Positions 8,534 through 16,729 of a stretch of 64,000 nt of DNA are shown piece after piece; within the stretch, counting starts at the first letter, position 1; each line of letters begins with the position of its first letter. A program made the position numbers and the translations under genes. Source of the DNA: Thermoleophilia bacterium (GTDB lineage Bacteria > Actinomycetota > Thermoleophilia > Miltoncostaeales > Miltoncostaeaceae); assembly GCA_009694365.1 (NCBI GenBank), contig SHVE01000002.1, positions 124,001 to 188,000 of the forward strand, written 5' to 3'. The notes below the pieces were generated by a model. It ran no database searches. It worked only from the letters and a program-made list of their open reading frames with translations, and was not told the origin of the DNA.

Positions 8534-8814
8534 GCGGATGGGTCCGCGAAGTGGGTCTCGATGGCATCGATGACCTTGGGTCCCAGATCGCCCCAGTCGG
8601 CGGCGTCGATCTTGGTAACGCTCACGAAGTTCGCAACGGCGAACACGTTGGTCACGTCCCCCAGCGCGAAGATGCGCGCGCCCAGCGGTGCCGTCGCCGG
8701 ATCGCTGCCCTCCTTGAAGGTCTCGCCGCCGCCATCCGTCGCCGGGCGGTCGAGCGTGAACTTGATGGCGTTGGGGTTGGGGGTGGACTCGGGTGAGACC
8801 TGTACCACGGGCAC
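8530..8814 (-). CDS. NifU N-terminal (Nfu_N) domain protein
   Basis: 94 aa, a single Nfu/NifU N-terminal domain, recognised by STPNPNAIKFTLDRP near the start and ..IFALGDVTNVFAVANFVSVTK in the middle. In longer Nfu proteins this domain precedes the cysteine-bearing [Fe-S] scaffold domain. Here there is no CxxC domain at all, so cluster carriage by this protein alone is unlikely and a partner or accessory role is inferred. It begins with GTG at 8814 and is coupled to the small membrane protein that follows. Confidence 0.8.
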   Translation of the reverse strand: MPVVQVSPESTPNPNAIKFTLDRPATDGGGETFKEGSDPATAPLGARIFALGDVTNVFAVANFVSVTKIDAADWGDLGPKVIDAIETHFADPSA

Positions 8815-8917
8815 CGTCCGCGTCGTCGGTGGGTTGGTGGTGAAGACTAGGCCGTGGGGTCGCGTTGGCGGACACGAACCGTGTCGTTAGGGACGGCCGT
8901 ACTCCGCAAGCGGTTGG

Positions 8918-8923
8918 TAGCGT
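8918..8923 (+). promoter_or_regulatory. -10 box (TAGCGT) of a leaderless pyrE promoter
   Basis: TAGCGT ends seven bases before the GTG at 8931, the spacing seen at several other starts here. It is the main reason for choosing that GTG over the earlier start candidate at 8865 or GTG 8922. Confidence 0.55.
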
Positions 8924-8930
8924 GGCCCGC

Positions 8931-9494
8931 GTGACACACGCCATCGAACGTCAGCGCCTCGCAACTCTCCTCTCGGAGCGTGCGCTGTTCCGCGAAGCGG
9001 TGGTTCTGTCATCGGGTCGGCGGTCCGATTACTACGTGGACGTACGTCAGGTGCTGCTCGATCCGGAGGGTGCGTACCTCTCGGGTCGCCTCGCCTATCC
9101 GGTCCTCGCCGTCTCCGAACCCGAGGCCGTGGGTGGGCTCACGCTAGGCGCCGACCCCCTCGTGTGTGCGGTAAGCGCAGCCGCCTACGCCGATGGTGTG
9201 CACTGGACCGGTTTCTTCGTGCGCAAGGAGGCGAAGAAGCACGGCCTGCAACACTGGATCGAGGGGCCGTTCGTGGAGGAGGGCACGCCGGTGGCCATCG
9301 TGGACGACGTCCTCACGAGCGGTGGCTCCATGATCACGGCTATCGAACGGGTGCGTGCTGCCGGTGCCACGGTGGTTTCGGCCCTCGTCGTGATCGACCG
9401 CGAGGAGGACGGCGGGCGGGCGACGGTGGAGGCCGCGTTGGACGGCGTGCCACTGCACGCCCTGTTCACCGCGCAGGAGTTGCTCGCCCTCTGA
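8931..9494 (+). CDS. pyrE: Orotate phosphoribosyltransferase
   Basis: Joins orotate and PRPP to form orotidine 5'-phosphate in pyrimidine synthesis. 187 aa from the chosen GTG, the family's usual length. Motifs: SSGRRSDYYVDVRQVLLDP (orotate side), LTLGADPLVCAVS, FFVRKEAKKHGLQHWIEG (flexible catalytic loop) and the PRPP-binding VAIVDDVLTSGGSMITAIE. rsgA follows with overlapping stop and start. No other pyr gene is near. Confidence 0.95.
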   Translation: MTHAIERQRLATLLSERALFREAVVLSSGRRSDYYVDVRQVLLDPEGAYLSGRLAYPVLAVSEPEAVGGLTLGADPLVCAVSAAAYADGVHWTGFFVRKEAKKHGLQHWIEGPFVEEGTPVAIVDDVLTSGGSMITAIERVRAAGATVVSALVVIDREEDGGRATVEAALDGVPLHALFTAQELLAL

Positions 9495-10387
9495 GTAACG
9501 CCGCTCCTCTCGTCATCCGCGTGGCTGGCCCGCTCGCCGAGGTCACGGATGATGCGGGGACGCGCGAGGTACGGCTGGCGCCACGGCTGCCGGGGGGCCC
9601 GCCCGTGGCCGGTGACCGCGTGCGCATCGACGACCGCGGAACCCAAGGAATAATCCGCGAGATCCTGCCGCGCCGGACCGTGTTGCAGCGCATCGGCAGC
9701 GGTGGGCGTGTACGTGTGGTGGTCGCCAACGCCGACCTGCTCGTCGTGGTGGCCGCCGTGGTCGAACCGCCGCTCGTGCCGACGCTCATCGACCGGTACG
9801 CCGTGGCCGCCGTGGCCGGGGGTCTCGACTTCGCACTCGTACTGACCAAGGCCGACCTGCCCCACGACGAGGCCGCGGTGGCCGCGGTCATGCGCCGCCA
9901 GCGAGCCGTGGGGCATCCGGTGCTCATCGGGTCGGCGCACGACTCGGTGCTCGTGGCGGACGTCCGGGATCTCATCGGCGATTCCCTCGCGACTCTCGCC
10001 GGTCTGTCGGGCGTGGGCAAGTCGACCCTGACCACTGCGCTCACCGGATACCCGCGTGCCACGGCGGACGTGTCGAGTCGCCTGCGAAGCGGTCGGCACA
10101 CCACGACCGACCCCCGCCTCATCCCCATTCCCGGTGGTGGCGCGGTGGTGGACACGGCGGGCGTGCGTGCGTTTTGGCTGCCACCGATGGAACCCGGCGA
10201 CATCGCCGCGGGGTTCCCCGACATCGTCGCGGCGGCGGTGCGGTGCCGGTTCCGGGGGTGTCGCCACATGGGGGATGCCGGCTGCGCCGTGGAGCACGAG
10301 GTCGATGTCGAACGCCTCACGTCGTACCGTGCCCTGGTCCAGGCTGCGGAATCGGCGGTCAAATTTGCACGCGGGCGGGTTTCGTGA
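9491..10387 (+). CDS. rsgA: Ribosome small-subunit GTPase
   Basis: Circularly permuted GTPase that checks late 30S assembly. An OB-fold comes first (residues about 8-70), then the permuted GTPase motifs in the order LTKADL (G4), GLSGVGKSTL (G1), RHTTTDPRL (G2/switch I) and VVDTAGVRAFW (G3). A zinc cluster C-x4-C-x-H-x5-C follows (CRFRGCRHMGDAGC). About 298 aa, normal. The start is uncertain: CTG at 9491 overlaps the pyrE stop (CTGA) and gives a natural N-terminus; the first conventional start in frame is GTG at 9521. Confidence 0.9.
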   Translation: MSNAAPLVIRVAGPLAEVTDDAGTREVRLAPRLPGGPPVAGDRVRIDDRGTQGIIREILPRRTVLQRIGSGGRVRVVVANADLLVVVAAVVEPPLVPTLIDRYAVAAVAGGLDFALVLTKADLPHDEAAVAAVMRRQRAVGHPVLIGSAHDSVLVADVRDLIGDSLATLAGLSGVGKSTLTTALTGYPRATADVSSRLRSGRHTTTDPRLIPIPGGGAVVDTAGVRAFWLPPMEPGDIAAGFPDIVAAAVRCRFRGCRHMGDAGCAVEHEVDVERLTSYRALVQAAESAVKFARGRVS

Positions 10388-10389
10388 CG

Positions 10390-10395
10390 TATGCT
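10390..10395 (+). promoter_or_regulatory. Candidate -10 box (TATGCT) for the repeat-protein gene
   Basis: TATGCT lies 62 bases before the ATG at 10458, directly after rsgA. The leader it implies ends with an AGAGG ribosome-binding site. It suggests the repeat protein has its own transcript. Confidence 0.4.
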
Positions 10396-10457
10396 TCAAA
10401 GCGTCGCCCGTTAGGGCGCAGGCAGCATCCCTATCCGACGCCCTGCAGAGGTAACCG

Positions 10458-10880
10458 ATGAGCACGAAGATCACCGGCTGGGAATCACTCGACAAGTGGG
10501 TCGGTTCGAGCGGGGCAGCGGCCCCGGCGGCCCCGGCGGCCAAGGTCACCGGCTGGGAATCACTCGACAAGTGGGTCGGTTCGGGCGGGGCAGCGGCCCC
10601 GGCAGCCCCGGCGGCCAAGGTCACCGGCTGGGAATCGCTCGACAAGTGGGTCGGTTCGGGCGGGGCAGCGGCCCCGGCAGCCCCGGCGGCCAAGGTCACC
10701 GGCTGGGAAGCGCTCGACAAGTGGGTCGGTTCGGGCGGGGCAGCGGCCCCGGCGGCCAAGATCACCGGCTGGGAAGCGCTCGACAAGTGGGTCGGTTCTG
10801 GCGGCGCAGCGGCCCCGGCCGCCGCCAAATCCGGTGGGGGCTTCATCGCCTGGCTCAAGAGGCTCTTCGGAGGCGCATAG
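10458..10880 (+). CDS. Five-repeat Trp/Ala-Pro protein with amphipathic C-terminal tail
   Basis: 140 aa, unrecognised family. After MST come five near-identical units, each a core (I/V)TGWE(S/A)LDKWVG followed by a flexible Ser/Gly and Ala/Pro linker. Units start at 10467, 10542, 10617, 10692 and 10758; the first three are 25 residues, the fourth 22. The copies are also nearly identical in DNA, pointing to recent amplification. A Gly-rich hinge leads to a C-terminal tail (GFIAWLKRLFGGA) that would form a short basic amphipathic helix. No signal peptide, cysteines or catalytic motif. AGAGG precedes the ATG; class I aldolase follows 57 bases later. A multivalent binding or scaffold protein is the inference. 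Confidence 0.8.
   Translation: MSTKITGWESLDKWVGSSGAAAPAAPAAKVTGWESLDKWVGSGGAAAPAAPAAKVTGWESLDKWVGSGGAAAPAAPAAKVTGWEALDKWVGSGGAAAPAAKITGWEALDKWVGSGGAAAPAAAKSGGGFIAWLKRLFGGA
10467..10823 (+). repeat. Five tandem 66-75-bp coding repeats
   Basis: Three 75-bp units (10467-10541, 10542-10616, 10617-10691) and two shorter ones from 10692 and 10758, lacking part of the Ala-Pro linker. Differences are few, and mainly swap Ser for Ala and Ile for Val. The register is in frame throughout. Confidence 0.9.
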
Positions 10881-10937
10881 TCTTCGGAGCGTGCGGGTAG
10901 CATCCTCAGGGTAAGCGCACCCTTGTGAGGAGACCGC

Positions 10938-12011
10938 ATGGCGTCGAGTGACGCATCCATCGGATGGATCGAGGAGATCCTCGGCTCTCAGGCCGAAGAT
11001 CTCCTCGGCCACCGTTGCGAGACCATCCCCGCCGCGAGCATCCACGCTCCGGGCCCCGACTTCATCGACCGGGTCACAGTCCAGAACGTCCGGCCCATCC
11101 CGGTGCTGCGATCGCTCCAGCAGTTGTACGGCCACGGGCGCCTCGGAGGTACGGGGTACCTGTCCATCTTCCCCGTGGATCAGGGTGTGGAGCACTCGGC
11201 TGGTGCGTCGTTCGCAGCCAACCCGGCGTACTTCGACCCAGCGAACATCGTGGAGCTCGCCATCGAGGGCGGGTGCAACGCGGTGGCCACGACCGCCGGG
11301 GTGCTCGGATCGGTGGCGCGCAAGTATGCGCACAGGATCCCGTTCATCCTGAAGATCAACCACAACGAGTTCCTCACCTACCCCAACGGGTTCGACCAGA
11401 TCATGTTCGCGTCGGTGGAGCAGGCCCGTGAAATGGGATGCGTTGCAGTGGGGGCCACCATCTACTTCGGGTCGGACGAGAGCACGCGCCAGATCGTGGA
11501 GGTGGCCGAGGCCTTCGAGCACGCGCACGCCCTGGGTATGGCCACGGTGCTGTGGTGCTACCTGCGCAACTCCGCCTTCTCGACCACGGACGAGGACTTC
11601 CACACGGCCACCGACCTCACGGGTCAGGCCAACCATCTCGGGGTCACCATCCAGGCCGACATCATCAAGCAGAAGGCACCGGCCACCGCCGCGTCGGGCT
11701 TCAACACCCTGGCCTTCGGCAAGACTGACCCGCGCATGTACTCACACCTTATGACCGGTCACCCCATCGACATGACGCGGTACCAGGTCGCCCACTGCTA
11801 CATGGGCCGTATCCCGCTCATCAACTCCGGTGGGGCCTCCGGCGACAACGACCTACACGACGTCGTCCGCGCCGCAGTGGTCAACAAGCGCGCCGGCGGC
11901 ACGGGCCTCATTAGCGGCCGCAAGGTGTTCCAGCGCTCCATGGCGGACGGCGTGGATCTCCTCCGTGCCATTCAAGACGTCTACCTCTGCAACGAGGTCG
12001 GCTTGGCGTAA
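10938..12011 (+). CDS. fbaB: Fructose-bisphosphate aldolase, class I (DhnA/FbaB type)
   Basis: Schiff-base aldolase interconverting fructose 1,6-bisphosphate with glyceraldehyde-3-phosphate and dihydroxyacetone phosphate. 357 aa, close to the E. coli FbaB length. Recognised by [60 protein letters not shown] and the phosphate-binding end (LINSGGASG.., [14 protein letters not shown]). No zinc-ligand set as in class II. GAGGAG lies before the ATG; a TAGCAT box near 10898 could be its own -10. No other glycolytic gene is close. Confidence 0.92.
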   Translation: MASSDASIGWIEEILGSQAEDLLGHRCETIPAASIHAPGPDFIDRVTVQNVRPIPVLRSLQQLYGHGRLGGTGYLSIFPVDQGVEHSAGASFAANPAYFDPANIVELAIEGGCNAVATTAGVLGSVARKYAHRIPFILKINHNEFLTYPNGFDQIMFASVEQAREMGCVAVGATIYFGSDESTRQIVEVAEAFEHAHALGMATVLWCYLRNSAFSTTDEDFHTATDLTGQANHLGVTIQADIIKQKAPATAASGFNTLAFGKTDPRMYSHLMTGHPIDMTRYQVAHCYMGRIPLINSGGASGDNDLHDVVRAAVVNKRAGGTGLISGRKVFQRSMADGVDLLRAIQDVYLCNEVGLA

Positions 12012-12023
12012 AGCCACCAGGTC

Positions 12024-12101
12024 GTCGTGGTGCGTACCCCGCTCATCACGGGAGGCGTCGTCCACCGGGTTGTCGTGGTGCGTACCCCGCTCATCACGGG
12101 A
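12024..12101. repeat. Two exact 30-bp direct repeats, 48-bp period
   Basis: 12024-12053 and 12072-12101 are identical over 30 bases, and similarity continues a few bases to the left of each. They lie in the gap between the aldolase and the Nudix gene. No gene, hairpin or promoter explains them. Confidence 0.85.
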
Positions 12102-12161
12102 CCCCGCATCACGTGAGGGATCAGCCCACCGGGTCCCCTTGGCCCGTTCCCCGCGGGGGCG

Positions 12162-12167
12162 TAAGGT
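12162..12167 (+). promoter_or_regulatory. -10 box (TAAGGT), leaderless Nudix promoter
   Basis: TAAGGT ends six bases before the ATG at 12174; no ribosome-binding site is visible. Confidence 0.5.
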
Positions 12168-12173
12168 CGCCCC

Positions 12174-12677
12174 ATGGCACGGGTGCGCCACGAGCGATCG
12201 GCAGGAGGGGTTCTGCTCGTTCCCGTGGGCGCTCACATGCTGGTACCACTCATCACCGTGCCCGGTACCTCGGCCGTGGGGCTGCCCAAGGGGCGGCTGG
12301 AGCATGGCGAGGGGGCGGTGCAGGCCGCCGTTCGAGAGATGCGTGAGGAGGCCGGGCTCACCGGGATGGTGCTCGAACTCCTCGGCACCATCTCGTACCA
12401 CTTCTGGGCGCGCGCGGAGAAGAGCCGCATCAACAAGTCGGTCGACTTCTACCTCATGCTGTACCGCTCCGGTTCACCCGCCAACGTGGACTCGCCGGAG
12501 GAGGTCGAGAACGTACGTCTCGTTCCCCTCTCGGATGCCGAGGGGCTGCTCACCCACAACGGTGAGAAGGCGATCATCCGCGCGGCCAAACGTCGTGTGC
12601 GCGATCTCAGCGAAGACGGCTTCCTCGTGGTGCGCGATGCGGCCACGCGCGAGCGCCTCATCACGTCGGTTGCCTGA
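12174..12677 (+). CDS. Nudix hydrolase
   Basis: 167 aa. A complete Nudix box, G-x5-E-x7-REMREEAGL, at residues about 40-62 (LPKGRLEHGEGAVQAAVREMREEAGL) coordinates the metal that hydrolyses a nucleoside diphosphate linked to another group. The start ARVRHERSAGGVLLVPVG and the fold match diadenosine-polyphosphate and (d)NTP pyrophosphatase-like members, but the substrate cannot be told from the sequence. Probably transcribed as a leaderless message. It ends 18 bases from the convergent collagen-like gene. Confidence 0.9.
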   Translation: MARVRHERSAGGVLLVPVGAHMLVPLITVPGTSAVGLPKGRLEHGEGAVQAAVREMREEAGLTGMVLELLGTISYHFWARAEKSRINKSVDFYLMLYRSGSPANVDSPEEVENVRLVPLSDAEGLLTHNGEKAIIRAAKRRVRDLSEDGFLVVRDAATRERLITSVA

Positions 12678-12695
12678 GGCGCTGTCGGCCCGGGG

Positions 12696-13445
12696 TCAGG
12701 GGGTGGTGCCGAGGAACACGACGGTGAGACTCGGCGTGGTCACCGTGACGCTCGGGGAGCATGAGGGCGTCGCCATCTGGGTGATTTGGAGCTTCACGTT
12801 GTAACTGCCCGGCGGAAGGTCGACCGGTGTCGACCCCTGGGTCACGATTCCCTGGACGGACAGCGAGGTGAACCCGGTTCCGACGGTGATCGGGTCACCA
12901 CTCTCGGTGGAGCCCACGGATCCCGCGTCGACGGTGACGGCCATCATCGCGAGGGATGCCGCGCTGCCGGTGAGGGTCGCCTGGCCGGACACCAGGAGCC
13001 GGACGACTGTCGTCGGGGTGATGACGGTGTTGACGAGATCCAACGTCGAACACCCGGTGACCGCCCCTCCCACATTCGTGAACGTCCGTCCCCACGTCGG
13101 CCCGACGCCACCCGTCGCCCCGGCGGCACCCCCGGCTCCGGGCACTCCGCCCGCGCCCTGCAGGCCGGTGGATCCCGCGACTCCAGTCGGGCCCGTCAAG
13201 CCGGGCAGGCCCGTTTCGCCCTGCGCGCCGGGTGGCAACTGGCCCGGCTTGAAATCCACCGCGAAGAGCGAGTGCTGGCGGACCTTCGAGGAGTCCACGG
13301 CACCCGCGCGGATCTGGGCGGGGCCGACCGAGTTGCGGGGGAGCACGGTGACGGCGTAGCCGGTTCCGGCCAGCGCGACTCCCAGAGCGACGAGCGCGAC
13401 AACCATCGAGGGCGATGGCCAGCGGATGTGGCGCGGGTGTTGCAT
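12696..13445 (-). CDS. Exported protein with short collagen-like (Gly-x-x) region
   Basis: 249 aa. N-terminal signal or anchor helix (about 13-34, SMVVALVALGVALAGTGYAVTV), then a conserved LPRNSVGPAQIRAGAVDSSKVRQHSL segment. Gly-x-x triplets follow from about 75 to 110 (GAQGETGLPGLTGPTG..), then a C-terminal beta-rich domain of about 130 residues. This arrangement is common in Thermoleophilia, where many paralogues occur; no function is established. The collagen part is too short for a stable long triple helix by itself, so trimerisation of the C-terminal domain is an inference. TAGGGT at 13453-13458 lies seven bases before the ATG. Confidence 0.85.
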   Translation of the reverse strand: MQHPRHIRWPSPSMVVALVALGVALAGTGYAVTVLPRNSVGPAQIRAGAVDSSKVRQHSLFAVDFKPGQLPPGAQGETGLPGLTGPTGVAGSTGLQGAGGVPGAGGAAGATGGVGPTWGRTFTNVGGAVTGCSTLDLVNTVITPTTVVRLLVSGQATLTGSAASLAMMAVTVDAGSVGSTESGDPITVGTGFTSLSVQGIVTQGSTPVDLPPGSYNVKLQITQMATPSCSPSVTVTTPSLTVVFLGTTP

Positions 13446-13452
13446 CGGTGGG

Positions 13453-13458
13453 ACCCTA
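13453..13458 (-). promoter_or_regulatory. -10 box (TAGGGT), leaderless promoter of the collagen-like gene
   Basis: The complement reads TAGGGT, seven bases upstream of the ATG at 13445. Confidence 0.5.
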
Positions 13459-13516
13459 CGGTCGCAACCAATCTACCGATTCAGCGGCATTCCAGCGGTC
13501 CGCCACCGGCTGCGAG

Positions 13517-14176
13517 TCACTCGGGCTGCGGAACGATCCTGATGTAGGGCCGGGGCTCTGTCCAGCCCTCAGGCCAGATTTCCGCCGCCTGCTCGTTGGA
13601 GAGCGAGCCGGCGATGATGACGTCGTCCCCTTGCTGCCACTGCGCCGGGGTGGCCACCTTGTGCTTCGCCGTGAGTTGCAGCGAGTCGATAACGCGCAAG
13701 ACCTCGTCGAAGTTGCGGCCCGTGGTCATCGGGTAGATGAGGATCAGCTTGACCGTCTTGTCGGGGCCGATCACGAAGACGTTGCGCACCGTCTGGTTGT
13801 CGGCGGGGGTGCGCAGAAGGGGGTCGCCCTCGATCGCGGCCCCGAGCATTCCGTAGAGCTTCGACACGGCGAAGTCGGCGTCGCTGATGATCGGATAGTT
13901 CGGGGCGGTTCCTTGAGTCTCCTCGATGTCCTTCGCCCATGCGGCGTGGCGATCGAGGGGGTCCACCGAAAGACCGATGATCTTGACGCCGCGCCGGTCG
14001 AACTCGGGCTTGATACGCGCCATGTATCCGAGCTCGGTGGTGCACACCGGGGTGAAGTCCTTGGGGTGCGAGAAGAGCACCGCCCAGTCGTCGCCGAGCC
14101 AGTCGTGGAACCCGATCGTGCCCTCGGTGGTCACCGCCGTGAAGTCGGGCGCGGTCTGGTTGAGAGTGAGTGCCAT
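13517..14176 (-). CDS. Peroxiredoxin, 1-Cys (Prx6) type
   Basis: 219 aa, the normal size for the Prx6 group. It reduces peroxides with the peroxidatic C45 in HPKDFTPVCTTELG. The C-terminal half (DPLDRHAAWAKDIEE.., PMTTGRNFDEVLRVIDSLQL, ATPAQWQQGDDVII) is the long Prx6 extension, and there is no second resolving cysteine. The ATG at 14176 is preceded by GGAGG, so it is preferred to the longer open frame. Its reductant is not encoded nearby. Confidence 0.95.
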   Translation of the reverse strand: MALTLNQTAPDFTAVTTEGTIGFHDWLGDDWAVLFSHPKDFTPVCTTELGYMARIKPEFDRRGVKIIGLSVDPLDRHAAWAKDIEETQGTAPNYPIISDADFAVSKLYGMLGAAIEGDPLLRTPADNQTVRNVFVIGPDKTVKLILIYPMTTGRNFDEVLRVIDSLQLTAKHKVATPAQWQQGDDVIIAGSLSNEQAAEIWPEGWTEPRPYIRIVPQPE

Positions 14177-14305
14177 GGATCCTCCGGGGGACCCGTTGAC
14201 ATCCGCGACGGGTCTGAGTGGGAATAGGTGTCTCTGCCCCACAAAGACTACCGTGACATCGCGACGAGGGGGCCGCGGGCCACCCCGGCATCCTCGTCGC
14301 CCGAG

Positions 14306-14394
14306 CGGAGAGGGGGGGATTTGAACCCCCGTCGGACCTTACGGCCCGAAACGGTTTTCGAGACCGCCGCATTCGACCGCTCTGCCACCTCTCC
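14306..14394 (-). tRNA. tRNA-Ser (CGA)
   Basis: 89-nt class II tRNA with a long variable arm. Acceptor GGAGAGG/CCTCTCC, anticodon loop with CGA, T loop TTCAAAT, discriminator G. No encoded CCA. GATAAT lies about nine bases upstream as a good -10 box. Confidence 0.95.
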
Positions 14395-14493
14395 ACGGGC
14401 GAGATTATCAGCCGACCGTTGCACGCCAGCACATGGTCGTGGCCGCGCACACGGCGACTCCCCCGGCCGTGGTCGGCTAGCATCGCCCACCCC

Positions 14494-14583
14494 GGAGAGG
14501 TGTCCGAGTGGTCGAAGGAGCGCGCCTGGAAAGCGCGTAGTCGGGTATTCCCCGGCTCGAGGGTTCAAATCCCTCTCTCTCCG
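14494..14583 (+). tRNA. tRNA-Ser (GGA)
   Basis: 90-nt class II tRNA with a long variable arm. Acceptor GGAGAGG/TCTCTCC, anticodon GGA in loop CTGGAAAG, T arm GAGGG/CCCTC with TTCAAAT, discriminator G. TAGCAT at 14478-14483 is the likely -10. It runs opposite to the other serine tRNA 100 bases away. Confidence 0.95.
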
Positions 14584-15156
14584 CTGTCTGGCGTGCTGGC
14601 GGGCCACTCCCCAGCCCTCCCGCACGCCGGAGGGGTTCCCCCAGCGCCCCCGCAGTACGGGGTGACGCCCCGGGTCAGTGCACGCCGCCCGGCGGTGCGG
14701 GCGTCGTCATGGTGCACCCCCTCTGCCCGGGCCACCCCCCTCACGTGTATCGGGGTGCGGTGCGCTCGCCCATGGTGAAGCACGCCGGTCATTCGTGCCG
14801 GGGCGACACCGCGCACGGCCCGCCCACCGTCCCGAGGCCGCGCATGGGTACCCCGCTGTGAGCTGGGCGACCGAACACGCCCCAGGATGCCACGCCTGCC
14901 ACGCGAAATACCTGCCACACAGGCGTGACGCACCATTCCCCAGTGCCCAATCGCATGGCCCCGTCGGAGGCCGCAACCGAACACCGGTGACGAGCGCGAC
15001 GTCCGCAATTCGATGGGCAGGGACCCCCGGCGGTGTCCGTGGACGGACCGGCGGGTGACGCGCACCGCGAGTGGCACACCAGCACCGGCGGTACCGCTGG
15101 CCAACCCCCACATAGCTTTCCGTCGGCGGGGTTGGGGGTGGTAGCCTGCCGACCCC
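14584..15156. other. 573-bp gap between tRNA-Ser and tRNA-Val
   Basis: Open frames on both strands have no recognisable protein features and look like GC-rich chance frames. The only supported element is TAGCCT at 15142-15147, the likely -10 of tRNA-Val. I see nothing else. Confidence 0.6.
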
Positions 15157-15228
15157 GGGCAGTTAGCTCAGCGGGAGAGCGCCCGCCTCACACGCGGGAG
15201 GTCACTGGTTCAATCCCAGTACTGCCCA
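15157..15228 (+). tRNA. tRNA-Val (CAC)
   Basis: 72-nt cloverleaf: acceptor GGGCAGT/ACTGCCC, D arm GCTC..GAGC, anticodon stem CCCGC/GCGGG with loop CTCACAC, T arm ACTGG/CCAGT, discriminator A. The box TAGCCT lies nine bases upstream. Confidence 0.97.
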
Positions 15229-15592
15229 CTTGCAGCACCCCCGTCGGGTTGCCGTTCGGAACCTCGGTCGGCACGACATCTCGGGCCGCTCGGCTGATGT
15301 CGGCAGACGATGTCAACCTCGACGAAACTGATGTCGAGGCGACGCGTCGTCCGGGTTCCGACGACCGGGTCGTGAGTTCGGTCCACCGATCCGATTACGC
15401 CTCCCCGGATCGAACGGAGGTGACAGAGGGGAGAGCCGCAAAGCGCGCGATGGGTCGGTTCCACTACTTCAGACGACTTGACTGCCCGCCCGGAGGGCAA
15501 TGGCGACGGCGGATCGCACCACCCCATAGAGGTTCACTCGTCCGGTGGGCCGCCAACGACGCGGTGGCGCACCGGGCGAGCGACCGGGGGCC
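15229..15592. other. 364-bp gap after tRNA-Val
   Basis: No convincing coding frame on either strand. I see no terminator with a T-run and no clear repeat. It may hold the trailer of the tRNA transcript. Confidence 0.5.
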
Positions 15593-16486
15593 TTACAAAA
15601 GGTGCTCGACGAACCAGCTGGTCGCGGCCTCGGATGCCCCGTCGAAACCCGCGACGTACGCATCGAAGTGCCCACCGGGCAGGACGACGATCTTCTTCGG
15701 GTGATGCGCCTTCTCGAACGCGGCGATGCCCAACTCCGAGGGGGTTAGGTGGTCACCGCGTGCGACGATCATGCAGAACGGAGTGGGAGCGATGTACGGC
15801 AGGTACGCGTGCGGCTCGAACTCCGTGAACATCTCGACACTCCGCAGCGTGACCTCATTGCGCCACGACGGGGCGCGGGTCTCAGCGGTCTCGGAGAACC
15901 ACGTCCACGAGTCGGCCGTTGGCAGGGCCGATGGCGCGGTCGGGTCGGGGTCGACCACCGGAATCATGGCCGGCGCCCCTCCGTTCAGTCGGTTGACGCG
16001 ATCCGCGTCGAACGCGCCGCGCAGGCCGGCGAGGAAGTCCGATCGAACCAGCGCACGCAGGTTAGCGTTGCCACTCGCCAGCGGCACCTGCCCCACAACG
16101 CACTTGACGCGCCGATCAATCGCCCCGACGACGATGACCTGGCCGCCAGAGTAACTGGAGCCCCAGATGCCGATGCGGTTCTCATCAACCTCCGGCTGCT
16201 GCGACGCCCAGGTGATGGTGTGACGGTAGTCGCGCACCTGCGCCCACGGATCGATCTCGAGGCGCGGCTCGCCGTCGCTAGCACCGAAGTTGCGATGGTC
16301 GAACACGACCGCAGCGAGGCCCGCGGCAGCGAACGCCTCGGCGAAGCGATCGAGATACATCTCCTTGACCGCGGAGAAGCCGTGCGCCATCACCACGGTG
16401 GGAAACGGCCCGGAACCGGAGTCAGGTGTGTACATCCATGCCCGGAGCGTGACGCCTTCCGCGTCGAACTCGATGTCGCGCCTCAT
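15593..16486 (-). CDS. Alpha/beta hydrolase (dienelactone hydrolase / Xaa-Pro peptidase-like)
   Basis: 297 aa from the ATG at 16486. Alpha/beta-hydrolase fold: an opening strand pair (FDAEGVTLRAWMYTP), VVMAHGFSAVKEMYLDRFAEAFAAAGLAAVVFDHRNFGASDG, the nucleophile elbow GIWGSSYSGGQV, an acid near IVARGDHLTP, and the catalytic His in PGGHFDAY. This pattern fits serine hydrolases with an inserted cap; the substrate is unknown. The open frame runs on upstream to 16855 only because it passes through the hsdM remnant. A G-rich Shine-Dalgarno lies before the ATG. Confidence 0.85.
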   Translation of the reverse strand: MRRDIEFDAEGVTLRAWMYTPDSGSGPFPTVVMAHGFSAVKEMYLDRFAEAFAAAGLAAVVFDHRNFGASDGEPRLEIDPWAQVRDYRHTITWASQQPEVDENRIGIWGSSYSGGQVIVVGAIDRRVKCVVGQVPLASGNANLRALVRSDFLAGLRGAFDADRVNRLNGGAPAMIPVVDPDPTAPSALPTADSWTWFSETAETRAPSWRNEVTLRSVEMFTEFEPHAYLPYIAPTPFCMIVARGDHLTPSELGIAAFEKAHHPKKIVVLPGGHFDAYVAGFDGASEAATSWFVEHLL

Positions 16487-16729
16487 CGTCCCCCCCTTGG
16501 TGTGTGGGTAATCCCCTCCCGGTGAGGCTACGCCCGTGAGACGAGGCCCCGCCCGACGTGAGCCCCGCGTGAGACGAACCTCGTACGGCCCACGGCAACG
16601 GGGGAAAGGCTGCCCGCGCGCCGCAGTCCTCGGTGCGGAGCGGCCACGGGGCCCATCAGACGCGTGGGCCGCGAGCCTCACCCGGGCGCTGGACCTTTCA
16701 CGCACCCGGCCTTCCCCCAGCCCTAATCC

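Noticed and set aside
10458-10880. Antifreeze, collagen or silk-type repeat protein
   Set aside because: No Gly-x-x or Thr-x-x pattern; the repeat core is Trp/Asp/Lys-based with Ala-Pro linkers.
14306-15228. Prophage or island attachment site at the tRNA genes
   Set aside because: No copy of a tRNA 3' end and no integrase was seen in the window.
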